Assembly (NCBI RefSeq): GCF_900070325.1
Contig: NZ_LN879430.1
Location: forward strand, 1,853,379-1,917,378
Reading direction: 5' to 3'
DNA length: 64,000 nucleotides
DNA from: Herbinix luporum
GTDB taxonomy: Bacteria; Bacillota; Clostridia; Lachnospirales; Lachnospiraceae
Position numbers and translations under genes: made by a program. Below the pieces are notes generated by a model, which was not told where the DNA came from, ran no database searches, and was given only the letters and a program-made list of their open reading frames with translations. Shown here piece after piece: positions 8,568 through 17,578 of this stretch (the first letter of the stretch is position 1; the number at the start of each line of letters is the position of its first letter).

Positions 8568-9086
8568 TTATACCTGCTTAATCTTACCTCTTTTTAAATC
8601 CCTGCGGTAATATTTAAGTACTATCCGTTCTAACTTCCGCTTTATAACAATTTGTATTTCCTCTTTAGGGCCTATTGGTTTAACAAAGTAAGACATTAAT
8701 CCTATCCTATTGGCACCGAATATATCTGTAAATAACTGATCTCCAATAAAAACCGTATTATTAATTCTTGTTCCCATAATCTTCATTGCCTTATAAAAAC
8801 TCTTCTTAGCAGGCTTATTGGCTTTGAAGATATAACTTACATTAATATCCCTGTTAAATCTCATTACCCTTTCTTCACTATTATTTGAAATTAAACATAT
8901 CTTAAATCCCATGGCCTTTAACTTATTAATTAATTTAATTGCCCTTTCGCTGGCATCTGCTCCATGTTCCACCAAGGTATTATCAATATCAAAGATAATT
9001 CCTCTATATCCCTCTTTATATAAATTTTTATAATCTATCACATAGGCTGAGTCTGCGATTCGTTTTGGGTAAAATATTCTTAGCAC
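8568..9086 (-). CDS. yqeG: YqeG-family HAD phosphatase
   Basis: A 172-residue HAD-superfamily (IIIA) hydrolase. Motif I reads FDIDNTLV, motif II ISNN, with the conserved Lys in KANKPAKKS and motif IV FIGDQLFTDI. YqeG proteins are conserved next to shikimate genes in Firmicutes, but the substrate is not settled. Its stop overlaps the ribosome binding site of aroK, which suggests translational coupling. Confidence 0.85.
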   Translation of the reverse strand: MLRIFYPKRIADSAYVIDYKNLYKEGYRGIIFDIDNTLVEHGADASERAIKLINKLKAMGFKICLISNNSEERVMRFNRDINVSYIFKANKPAKKSFYKAMKIMGTRINNTVFIGDQLFTDIFGANRIGLMSYFVKPIGPKEEIQIVIKRKLERIVLKYYRRDLKRGKIKQV

Positions 9087-9261
9087 GTCATCTCTCCTAA
9101 CATTTATTAATTATTTTATAATCTTATAATATTAATATTATTATAAATTATAAAATTATTTTCATAAATATTATACCAATTATTTATTTTGGATCATTAT
9201 TAATTATAGCAATTAATACCAACCCATACAATATATAAAAATCTAAATAGTTTAATATAAT

Positions 9262-9302
9262 AAGACTGGTCATAATGATAATATATCATTTTGACCAGTC
9301 TT
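9262..9302 (-). terminator. Long hairpin downstream of the GH5 gene
   Basis: AAGACTGGTCA (9262-9272) pairs perfectly with TGACCAGTCTT (9292-9302), and the inner part AATGATA/ATCATT extends the stem. It lies 22 bases after the GH5 stop. The U-tract on the minus strand is weak. The rest of the 237-base gap towards yqeG is very AT-rich and holds nothing else I can name. Confidence 0.6.
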
Positions 9303-9323
9303 ATAGATTTATGGCAAATTTAT

Positions 9324-10355
9324 CTACTTTCTACTAACAATCTCAATCAGCTTATTATTACGGACAATAGAATCCTTATTTACTAAGGGAAAGCTCATCA
9401 GCTTATATGTCCAAACTGCCCTGCCAATTCCATATTCAATTAATAAATCACTTAAGTCTTCATGCCACTTTAAGTTACTTTCCATAGGGGCATGGTCAAT
9501 TACCCCATACTCACCACAATAAAGGGTTACATTCCTCTCCTTTGCAAAGTTTAGGGCAGGCTGAAGAAGACTTCTTAGATAGTCCTTATCAGTTTTTTTA
9601 GCATAAGAATATCTTCTTTTAAACTCCTCACTTTTAGCTAGATAGGCCTCATAAAGCTTCTGGTCAGAAGGATAGGTAACCTCAAACTCCAAATCCTTTA
9701 AAAGCTCCTCCCAACTTGCCTTTTGATGGGTAAAGATATGGGGCTGGTAGAAATGGAATGTATATATAAGATTATTATCCTCCATTTTATCTAGCTCATA
9801 AAGGGTATCTACACTATTATAATTATTGCCGCCGATTATAATAAGCCTTTCTTTATCTATCTGGCGGATTCCTTCTATAGCCTGTCTGCTTAGCTTATTC
9901 CATCTATCACTATTTGGTTCCACTATTTCATTTAGCAATTCAAAGACTACATTGTTGCCATAATTGATATAGCGCTTGGCAAAGGCCTGCCATAATCTTA
10001 TATATCTTTCTTGTAAAAATTGATCATCGAACAATTTATTTTCATTTAGTGAGTGGAAGGCATATCCCGGGGCTCTATGTAAATCAAGAATAATATTAAG
10101 CTTATATTTTTCACACCAACTAATACATTGGTCTATATAAGAAAAACCTTCTTCCTTATATTCAAAGGGTTTATCATCATCCTCCAGTACCATATAATCA
10201 ATGGGAAGTCTTACATGATCCATTCCCCAGGAAGCAATTTGCTTGATATCCTCCTCTGTAATAAAGGAATCAAAATGTTCTTTTTTCGCCTGACGAAATT
10301 GAGAAATCCATCCTCCCAAATTTACACCGGCTTTGTAACCATCAAATTTTTTCAT
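9324..10355 (-). CDS. Cytoplasmic GH5 glycoside hydrolase (CelC-like)
   Basis: A 343-residue TIM-barrel hydrolase of family GH5. The acid/base Glu143 lies in ELLNE and the nucleophile Glu282 in YCGEYG; HVRLPIDY and ILDLHRAPGY are typical GH5 segments. There is no signal peptide or dockerin, so it acts inside the cell or is exported by an unknown route. Length and the two Glu positions closely match C. thermocellum CelC (343 residues). I start at ATG 10355, preceded by GTGAGG; a GTG 15 codons upstream is less likely. Likely substrates are short beta-glucans or manno-oligosaccharides; this is inference. Confidence 0.88.
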   Translation of the reverse strand: MKKFDGYKAGVNLGGWISQFRQAKKEHFDSFITEEDIKQIASWGMDHVRLPIDYMVLEDDDKPFEYKEEGFSYIDQCISWCEKYKLNIILDLHRAPGYAFHSLNENKLFDDQFLQERYIRLWQAFAKRYINYGNNVVFELLNEIVEPNSDRWNKLSRQAIEGIRQIDKERLIIIGGNNYNSVDTLYELDKMEDNNLIYTFHFYQPHIFTHQKASWEELLKDLEFEVTYPSDQKLYEAYLAKSEEFKRRYSYAKKTDKDYLRSLLQPALNFAKERNVTLYCGEYGVIDHAPMESNLKWHEDLSDLLIEYGIGRAVWTYKLMSFPLVNKDSIVRNNKLIEIVSRK

Positions 10356-10497
10356 ATGGGGAAACCTCACTTTTCTTAATGTAAATTTTGGACTTATCAC
10401 TTTATATTAATGATATAAGGTTTCCCTTAAGCTATCAATGGAAGAAACATATTAACTCATGCATTATCTTATACAAAGGCCATATAAGCCATGATTT

Positions 10498-11019
10498 CTA
10501 ACTATCCTGATCAGCAGTACAGTGGGGGCACTTTGTTGCTTTAATATTGATATCTGAGTAGCAATATTTGCACTTTTTAGTTGTAGGAGTTGCTTGCTCA
10601 GTGGGCCTTTTTAACTTATTAATCCACTTAACAATAAGAAAAACAACAAATGCCATTATAATAAAATTCAGAATATTAGAAAGAAACAATCCATATTTTA
10701 TTACAGCAGCACCTTCATCCTCCGCTACCTTTAATGAGGCATAGTGCTTTCCGTCCAGGGCAAAGAACCAGTCACTAAAATTAATATTCTTGGTAAATAC
10801 ACCAAGCAGTGGCATAACAATATCATTAACCAAGGAGTTTACTATGGAGTTAAAAGCGCCACCAACAATTATACCCACTGCCAAGTCAATCATATTACCT
10901 CGAAGGGCAAATTTCTTGAATTCTTTCAGCATACTAATACCCTCTTTCATATTTTTTTGGATTGCTTCTTCTTGTTTCTTAAGCTTTTTTTCTATCTTTT
11001 TACTATTATGTAACTTCAT
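10498..11019 (-). CDS. mscL: Large-conductance mechanosensitive channel with C-terminal zinc ribbon
   Basis: The core beginning MLKEFKKFALRGNMIDLAVG, with two membrane helices (GIIVGGAFNSIVNSLV and NILNFIIMAFVVFLIV), is MscL, the channel that opens under hypo-osmotic shock. The C-terminus replaces the usual amphipathic helix end with a CxxC...CxxC zinc ribbon (KCKYC, KCPHC). The N-terminus is uncertain: the frame adds about 30 very charged residues (KKIEKKLKKQEEAI) before the standard start. ATG at 11019 has AAAGGA 12 bases upstream; ATG at 10932, behind GAGG, would give the usual N-terminus. Confidence 0.88.
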   Translation of the reverse strand: MKLHNSKKIEKKLKKQEEAIQKNMKEGISMLKEFKKFALRGNMIDLAVGIIVGGAFNSIVNSLVNDIVMPLLGVFTKNINFSDWFFALDGKHYASLKVAEDEGAAVIKYGLFLSNILNFIIMAFVVFLIVKWINKLKRPTEQATPTTKKCKYCYSDINIKATKCPHCTADQDS

Positions 11020-11051
11020 ATCTAAAACCATTCCTTTGAAAATATAATAAA

Positions 11052-11770
11052 TTAATTACAAACTTTATTATTCCAAAACCTCAAATATCCTCTGCTTTCA
11101 TATTCACTTAGTTCTCCGTTTAGGCTATAAAATCTCTCCAATATTTCCTTAGCCTGCTGCCCATCTCTGTACAATATATCACAAAGATATAAGCAGTATA
11201 AGCCAAAGGGGCTTTCCTTTGCTGTAGCCATATGAAGTAGATACTCCATGCCTTCCTCATTATCATCAAGGATGCCCCTTTCCCCTTGAACTAGGGCAAA
11301 CAAACCATGTATATCATGGTTTAATATTGCCTCCTTACAATGATAATAAGCCTGTTCCACCTTGCCTAGTTCCATCTCAACCCCTATTAGCCAGTTCCAA
11401 TAACTTCTCTCATCCAAAAGCATCATATGGGCATAATCAAGAAGCCATAATACCGTATATTCCTTATGGGCAGGTTCAATATTGTTTAGTTCCATCTCCA
11501 AACGGATCCATTTAAAGATTAGGTTAGCATTGGCCTTACCGCTTTTAAGACCATAAGCATAAATCCACCGGGCAGTATAGGGAGTCTGAGGCTGGCCGGC
11601 ATTTTGTATATCCTCTTCAATTTCTGCTTCAGCCCACTTTATAAGAAGATTTTCTTCTGCTTTATTATTGTTAAGACCCCAGTTAAAAATCCATCTGCCT
11701 GTATATTCGGTATTTATATCCCCTAACCCCTTACTATAAATTTCAAGTTCAGCCCATTTTATCAGATCAC
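11052..11770 (-). pseudogene. Repeat-containing protein gene with frameshift at its start
   Basis: An open frame from about 11765 to 11052 encodes some 237 residues with 38-45 residue repeats of the pattern KWAE.E....YTARWI..YGL, resembling Sel1/TPR helical repeats; I do not recognise a named family. No ATG, GTG or TTG opens the frame until residue 89 (TTG at 11501). A GTG at 11770-11768 lies six bases after AGGGAG, ideal spacing, but is one base out of frame and hits TGA two codons later. One inserted base after this GTG would restore the whole gene. It is either a recent frameshift, a sequencing error, or use of a CTG start at 11765. Confidence 0.6.
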
Positions 11771-11876
11771 TTTATTCTCCCTATTTCAATCTTTTTCTTC
11801 AGTAAACCCTATAATTCGCTTATATTTTCATTATACCATGTGGAATCTATCATGACAAAGAAATTAATTACAAAAA

Positions 11877-12440
11877 TTACTTATATAATAAACCGTCAAA
11901 ATTCTTTACATATATGGCCACATCATATATGCTTCCGTCACGCCTGCGGCCTACATTATATATAATCTTATCAAACTTCATTCCGGCTTTTTCCATTACC
12001 CTGCCGGAAGCATAATTTAAGACATCATGCCTGGCAATAATTTTCCTATATCCAACCTCATAAAACAAATAATGCATAACTGCCCGCAAAGCCTCAGGCA
12101 TTATCCCCCTGCCCCAAAAGGCTTTTCCTATGCAATATCCAATCTCACAGCTTTCTTCTTTATCATTGGTTATCTCTACACTTATTGAACCGATTACTTC
12201 TTGTTGAGATTTTAAATATATGGCCCAATTGTATACATTTTCTTTATTATAATTGGACACTATACTTAAAATACGACTATAGGTAACTTTCACATCCCTG
12301 TGAGGTCCCCAGGGAAGAAACTTTAAGGTTTCTATATCACTGGCCCAGTTTTTATACATATCATAGGTATCTTCAACTTGAAATCTGCGAAGTATTAGAC
12401 GGATTGTTTCAATAGAATTGGTCCCTATATGTTTAATCAT
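11877..12440 (-). CDS. GNAT-family N-acetyltransferase (RimJ/RimL-like)
   Basis: A 187-residue GNAT protein with the typical start ETIRLILRRF, the IGSISVEI core strand and the acetyl-CoA loop region GYCIGKAFWGRGIMPEAL followed by IIARHDVLNYASGRVMEKAGM. Such proteins acetylate N-termini, antibiotics or small amines; the substrate cannot be read from the sequence. GGGTGAGGAA precedes the ATG. It is a single gene downstream-facing from pheT with a 49-base gap. Confidence 0.85.
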   Translation of the reverse strand: MIKHIGTNSIETIRLILRRFQVEDTYDMYKNWASDIETLKFLPWGPHRDVKVTYSRILSIVSNYNKENVYNWAIYLKSQQEVIGSISVEITNDKEESCEIGYCIGKAFWGRGIMPEALRAVMHYLFYEVGYRKIIARHDVLNYASGRVMEKAGMKFDKIIYNVGRRRDGSIYDVAIYVKNFDGLLYK

Positions 12441-12489
12441 TTCCTCACCCTTTCAGGAAATTTTTATACAGGGACCAGCTTTATTATTC

Positions 12490-14871
12490 CTATCTTAATT
12501 TTATATCTTTACTATTAAGTAATTCCAATAGTCCGTCTACCATATCCTGAATTTCATGACCTTCTAAGGTCCGTTCCATGGATATAAATTCAAAGCGGAC
12601 TGTTACACTTTTCTTACCGGGAAGAAGTTTTTCATCTTCAAATAAATCAACAAAATAATATTTATTTAAGTAATCGCAAGAATACTCATTAATATATCCG
12701 GCCAGTGTTTCATATTGCATATTTTTATCTACAAGGAGACTTAAGTCTACAGTCACACCGGGATATTTAGATATTTCCTTATATTGTAGAGGAAGTGCGG
12801 CTACTTTCTCCATATCATCTATATCTATCTCTGCAAAAGCAACATTTAACTTCTTGTCAATATTATTCCTTATTCTAGGATTTAAGACTGAGAAGTATCC
12901 GATTTCTTGGTCCTGCAAACAGATACCTGCAGAATTTACCGGATGTACATAATTATATTTATTAATTTCATTATTCTCTACAAATTTAGGAGCAATATTT
13001 TTTATATCCAGTATTACCTGACTGATAGCTTCTTTTAGCTTAAAGAATACTTCTTTTTCACTAAGAATTTTGCTGGCAATTACAATACCTAAGCGTTTCT
13101 TCTCATTACATAAGCCGTCACTTTTTAGCCCGTCAGCAACACGGCCTATTTCAAACATTCCCATTTCAGGAGTAGTATCTACATTCTTATATACAAATCC
13201 CAAAAGACTTGGAATAATTGTAGAACGAATTGTGTCATTTTCTGCAGTCACAGAATTGATAATCCTGATATTGGGCTCAGTATGAATGCCTAATTCTTTA
13301 TTTAACTTACTTTCATACCAGATATAACTATGAACTTCATTCATGTCATATTTATCTGCTAAAAGAACTTTTATCCTATATTCATTGTCCCTTTCTACAC
13401 TTTGCCTAACCGGTGTAAGAAGGCTTTTTGTGGAGTAAACCTCAAAATTATCATATCCATAAATACGAGTTATTTCTTCTACAATATCAGCCTTAATAGT
13501 AACATCCTTAGTTGCCCTCCAAGAAGGTACCCCTACGCTGAAATTGTCACCCTGTCTCTTAACATCAAATCCAAGAGCAGTCAAAGTTTCTTCCATCATA
13601 TCGGCAGATATATCAATACCGGTGTATTTATCCACATAAGCCTTATCAAAATCAATGGTAATCTTATCATAACGTTTTACATAGGAATCTGTAAGGCTTG
13701 AAGTAACCTTTACCCCCGGATCAATATCCATTAATAACTTCATAAAACGTTCTATGGCCACTGTGGTCATTTCCGGATCTAAGGTCTTTTCATACCTGGA
13801 ACTGGCATCGGTTCTAAGCCCAAGCCTGGTTGCTGATTTACGAACAGAGGTCCCGTCAAAATTAGCAGACTCCAATAATACAGAGGATGTATCATCGGAT
13901 ATGGAGGATAATTCTCCACCCATAATACCTGCTATACCAATAGGTTCTTTACTGTTGCATATCATTAAGGTATCTGTATCTATCTTTCTTGATACCCCGT
14001 CTAAGGGTAAGAATTTAATAGGTTCATTAAAGGTTTTTACCCTAATCTCCTTTACCTTATTATTATCATAAGCATGCATAGGCTGACCAATCTCCATCAT
14101 CAGGTAATTGGTAAGATCCGCAAGAAGATTGATTGGCCTCATACCACAGTATGTCAGACGAATTCTCATATTAATGGGGGATTTCTTTTTTGTTATATTA
14201 TCCATGGAAATACAGCTAAAACGGTATACCCTTTCTGTATCCTCCACTTTTAAATCTATGGGAGCTAAGCTTTTATAAACACTGGAATCTACCAGTTCCA
14301 AAGGTTTTAAGGGCCTTTTGTTAAGGGCTGCAATCTCCCTGGCTATTCCATAATGGCCCCAAAGATCCGGACGATTTGTAAGAGATTTGTTATCTACTTC
14401 AAAGACTATATCATCCAGTTGCATAAATTCCTTAATGTCGCATCCTAGGGCATAGTTATCATCTAAAATCATAAGTCCGGAATTATCATCACTTATTCCC
14501 AGTTCCTTTTCAGAACAGCACATACCCCGGCTGACAACTCCGGCGATGGAAACTTCCTTAATTTCCAAATCTCCTACCCGGCCTCCCAGTTTAGCAAAGG
14601 GTACCACAGCTCCTTCAAATACATTGGGGGCACCACATACACATTCTACTACTTCTGTACCTATATCCACCTTAACTATATGAAGTTTCTTAGAATTGGG
14701 ATGATCCTTAACTTCGATAATCTTTCCCACTACCACATCTTTAATGTCCTTACCCATCTCATATATATCTTCAACTTCAGCGGTAGATAAAGTAAAACGA
14801 TTGATTAATTCCTTTATATCCACACCGCTTAGATCTGTAAATTCTGATATCCAATTCATTGAAATTAACAT
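12490..14871 (-). CDS. pheT: Phenylalanyl-tRNA synthetase beta chain
   Basis: A 793-residue beta subunit of normal length. Domains in order: tRNA-binding EMAP domain (about 40-150, with CVCGAPN), B3/4 editing domain, B5, the catalytic-like core, and the C-terminal FDX-ACB anticodon-binding domain starting near YKEISKYPGVTVDLS. With PheS it forms the alpha2-beta2 enzyme that charges tRNA-Phe. It follows pheS with a 14-base gap in one operon behind a T-box. Confidence 0.97.
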   Translation of the reverse strand: MLISMNWISEFTDLSGVDIKELINRFTLSTAEVEDIYEMGKDIKDVVVGKIIEVKDHPNSKKLHIVKVDIGTEVVECVCGAPNVFEGAVVPFAKLGGRVGDLEIKEVSIAGVVSRGMCCSEKELGISDDNSGLMILDDNYALGCDIKEFMQLDDIVFEVDNKSLTNRPDLWGHYGIAREIAALNKRPLKPLELVDSSVYKSLAPIDLKVEDTERVYRFSCISMDNITKKKSPINMRIRLTYCGMRPINLLADLTNYLMMEIGQPMHAYDNNKVKEIRVKTFNEPIKFLPLDGVSRKIDTDTLMICNSKEPIGIAGIMGGELSSISDDTSSVLLESANFDGTSVRKSATRLGLRTDASSRYEKTLDPEMTTVAIERFMKLLMDIDPGVKVTSSLTDSYVKRYDKITIDFDKAYVDKYTGIDISADMMEETLTALGFDVKRQGDNFSVGVPSWRATKDVTIKADIVEEITRIYGYDNFEVYSTKSLLTPVRQSVERDNEYRIKVLLADKYDMNEVHSYIWYESKLNKELGIHTEPNIRIINSVTAENDTIRSTIIPSLLGFVYKNVDTTPEMGMFEIGRVADGLKSDGLCNEKKRLGIVIASKILSEKEVFFKLKEAISQVILDIKNIAPKFVENNEINKYNYVHPVNSAGICLQDQEIGYFSVLNPRIRNNIDKKLNVAFAEIDIDDMEKVAALPLQYKEISKYPGVTVDLSLLVDKNMQYETLAGYINEYSCDYLNKYYFVDLFEDEKLLPGKKSVTVRFEFISMERTLEGHEIQDMVDGLLELLNSKDIKLR

Positions 14872-14885
14872 ATTACGATTCCCTC

Positions 14886-15926
14886 CTATCTGGTAAACTG
14901 CTTTAGCTGCTTCAAATTACCGCTGTTAAACAGACGAATATCTTTGATATTATATTTCATCATAGCAAGCCTTGTAAGACCTAGACCAAAGGCAAATCCC
15001 GTATAACGCTCCGGATCTATTCCACCCATACTTAATACATTGGGATGAATCATGCCGCAAGGCAGAAGCTCAAGCCATCCTGAATTCTTACATGTAGGAC
15101 ATCCGCTTCCTTCACAGATAGCACAATTAATATCCAGTTCAAAACCGGGTTCTACAAAGGGGAAGAAGCCGGGTCTTAGGCGCACCTTAACATCCCTTTC
15201 AAATACTTCTGACAGTAATACCTTCATAAAATAAATAAGATTGGATATGGAGATGTCATCACCTATCATCATTCCCTCCAACTGGAAGAAAGTATTTTCA
15301 TGGCTGGCATCTATATTCTCATTTCTAAAGCATCTGCCGGGAAAGAGAACCTTTAAGGGTTCACCCTTCTTGGGAGCCCCATATTTTCTCATAATGGTAT
15401 TTTGGGCCGCTGATGTATGGGTCTTTAATATCTGTCCGTTATCCAGATAATAGGTATCCTGCATATCCCTAGCGGGATGATTCTTGGGTATATTTACTGC
15501 CTCAAAATTATTATATTCTGTCTGTATCTCAAGGCCGTCCTCAATAATAAAGCCCATGGTCTTAAATATATCTTCAATCTGTTTTTGAACGATAGTTATA
15601 GGATGAAGGGTTCCCCGCTCCCTATTGCTTGGTATTGTAAAGTCATATCTTTCGGCATTTTCAATTTCCTGTAGATATTCTTTCTCTTCCAAAGTTTTTT
15701 GATATTCAACTATTGCCTCTTCTATATCACTCTTTAGCTTATTTACTTGCATACCGGCTGTTTTTTTCTCTTCCGGTGTTAAATTACGGAGATTTTTCAG
15801 CTCCTGTGTCACTAAGCCTTTTTTTCCCAGGAAGGATACTCTGATTTTCTCCAATTCTCCCTTTGAATTAACTGCACTTAGTTCTTCATGAAACTGCTGC
15901 TTAATTCTTTCCAGGTTTTCTAACAT
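14886..15926 (-). CDS. pheS: Phenylalanyl-tRNA synthetase alpha chain
   Basis: A 346-residue class II synthetase catalytic subunit. An N-terminal coiled-coil that contacts tRNA (about 1-85) is followed by motif 2 (FPGRCFRNENIDASHENTFF) and motif 3 (GFAFGLGLTRLAMMKY). A CxxxxxxxCxxC segment (CAICEGSGCPTC) occurs near residue 270, seen in many clostridial PheS. AGGAGGAAAT precedes the ATG. Expression is controlled by the upstream T-box leader. Confidence 0.97.
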   Translation of the reverse strand: MLENLERIKQQFHEELSAVNSKGELEKIRVSFLGKKGLVTQELKNLRNLTPEEKKTAGMQVNKLKSDIEEAIVEYQKTLEEKEYLQEIENAERYDFTIPSNRERGTLHPITIVQKQIEDIFKTMGFIIEDGLEIQTEYNNFEAVNIPKNHPARDMQDTYYLDNGQILKTHTSAAQNTIMRKYGAPKKGEPLKVLFPGRCFRNENIDASHENTFFQLEGMMIGDDISISNLIYFMKVLLSEVFERDVKVRLRPGFFPFVEPGFELDINCAICEGSGCPTCKNSGWLELLPCGMIHPNVLSMGGIDPERYTGFAFGLGLTRLAMMKYNIKDIRLFNSGNLKQLKQFTR

Positions 15927-15982
15927 TACATTTCCTCCTTATTTATTCTAAAATTATAAAAGAAATCATAATAAAATATAAT

Positions 15983-16270
15983 AAAAAAACTCCCGTTCCA
16001 TAGGGACGAGAGCATCGTGGTACCACCCAAGTTTAAGCCTTTATAGCCTGTTTTAGCTTTAAAGACTCCTTGTATGTTATAACGGAAACATCCGGCCTTT
16101 CTTTTATCAAGCTAATATAGCCGATATCTTAAAGGCAACTCCGGTGCCGAAATTCGAGATAAGCCTGAACCCCGGATATGCTTTCAGCCGATGACACATC
16201 CTCTCTGTGGGGAAGGAATACCCTACTTATTCACCTTCACAGTTTTTATCTTTATTTATTTTTCGTTTTT
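15983..16270 (-). promoter_or_regulatory. T-box leader controlling pheST
   Basis: On the minus strand the highly conserved T-box core GGGTGGTACCACG occupies 16028-16016. Immediately downstream CTCTCGTCCC...GGAACGGGAG and seven U form the terminator (16012-15983). Upstream, a long stem I region carries TTC within GAATTTCGG, a plausible Phe specifier codon. Uncharged tRNA-Phe binding would favour the antiterminator and pheST transcription. The 5' end is approximate. Confidence 0.92.
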
Positions 16271-16307
16271 CATATCTTAACTGACTTATTAAAAAAAGTC
16301 AATACCC

Positions 16308-17357
16308 CTAGATAATTAACATACCATCACCAAAACTAAAGAAGCGATAACGCTCTTTAACGGCCTCATTATATGCCCTTAAGATATGCTCTCTTCCCGC
16401 AAAGGCAGATACCAGCATTAAAAGGGTTGATTCCGGCAGATGGAAGTTTGTAATCAGTCCATCCATAATCTTAAACTTGTATCCGGGATAGATAAAAATT
16501 GAAGTGTCTCCGCTGCCTGCCCTTAGATAACCATCCTCATCAGATGAGGATTCTAAAGTTCTACAGCTTGTAGTTCCCACACAGATAATTCTGCCGCCCT
16601 TTTTCTTAGCCTTATTTATCTTATCAGCCTCTTCTTGTAAAATCTGATAATATTCAGAGTGCATATGGTGCTGGCTTATATCCTCCACCTTAACGGGACG
16701 GAAAGTTCCCAGCCCAACATGTAGGGTTACATAAGCAATTTCAACACCCATTTTTTTTATTTCTTCTAGCAATTCTTCTGTAAAATGCAGTCCTGCCGTA
16801 GGAGCCGCCGCAGATCCTTCATACCTTGCATAGACGGTCTGATACCTGTTCTTATCTTCTAGCTTATGGGTAATATATGGAGGCAGGGGCATTTCTCCCA
16901 ACTGATCAAGAATTTCTTCAAAAATTCCATCATAAGAAAACTTAACCAAACGATTGCCCTCATCCACTATATCTAGAATTTCTCCCATAAGAAGTCCATT
17001 GCCAAAACTAATCTTGGTTTTGGGCTTTGCTTTTTTTCCCGGCTTTACTAAAGTCTCCCAGATATCATTTTCTTTTCTTTTTAATAATAAAAGTTCGATT
17101 CTTGCACCGGGGCTATTATTATCAGGGGAGTGACCACTTACTTTTTCTCCTATAAGCCGGGCAGGAATCACCTTGGTATTATTAAGTACTAAGCAATCCC
17201 CTGCCTTTAAATATTTACTAATATCTTTAAATATTCTATGCTCATACTCTCCAGTATGCCTATCTAGAACCAAAAGCCTTGAGCCGGATCTATCCCTCAG
17301 AGGATCTTGAGCAATAAGTTCCTCCGGTAAGTCATAATAAAAATCTCGTGTCAGCAT
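16308..17357 (-). CDS. queA: S-adenosylmethionine:tRNA ribosyltransferase-isomerase
   Basis: A 349-residue enzyme that transfers the ribosyl part of SAM to preQ1 in tRNA to make epoxyqueuosine. The family landmarks [14 protein letters not shown] at the start, [29 protein letters not shown] and the C-terminal [16 protein letters not shown] are present. A GAGGAATTTTC site precedes ATG. No tgt follows inside this window; downstream is the pheST T-box. Confidence 0.96.
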   Translation of the reverse strand: MLTRDFYYDLPEELIAQDPLRDRSGSRLLVLDRHTGEYEHRIFKDISKYLKAGDCLVLNNTKVIPARLIGEKVSGHSPDNNSPGARIELLLLKRKENDIWETLVKPGKKAKPKTKISFGNGLLMGEILDIVDEGNRLVKFSYDGIFEEILDQLGEMPLPPYITHKLEDKNRYQTVYARYEGSAAAPTAGLHFTEELLEEIKKMGVEIAYVTLHVGLGTFRPVKVEDISQHHMHSEYYQILQEEADKINKAKKKGGRIICVGTTSCRTLESSSDEDGYLRAGSGDTSIFIYPGYKFKIMDGLITNFHLPESTLLMLVSAFAGREHILRAYNEAVKERYRFFSFGDGMLII

Positions 17358-17405
17358 GAAAATTCCTCATATCCTTTGTTTGTTTTAATTTTTTAGTATT
17401 TATAA

Positions 17406-17558
17406 TCAGAACAAGAGATCTGATTTTTTCTTTAAGAGTTTTGCCCCATTAACAATTAAAAATGTACCTGCTGCCAAGCCCGATAGAATAAAAATGATAC
17501 CTAACACCAGATTCCAGACTCCTACGGATTTCATCGTTTTATAGATTTTTTCCATCAT
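17406..17558 (-). CDS. Small membrane protein of 50 residues, function unknown
   Basis: A short reading frame between pyrE and queA starts MMEKIYKTMKSVGVWNL and contains one or two hydrophobic segments (about 14-40) ending with a basic patch NGAKLLKKKS. An AAGGAGGAGATG ribosome binding site lies at good spacing, and the amino acid pattern (a glycine-rich hydrophobic hairpin) looks like a real membrane protein. I do not recognise a named family. It could be co-transcribed with pyrE and queA. Confidence 0.7.
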   Translation of the reverse strand: MMEKIYKTMKSVGVWNLVLGIIFILSGLAAGTFLIVNGAKLLKKKSDLLF

Positions 17559-17578
17559 GATTACATCTCCTCCTTGAC

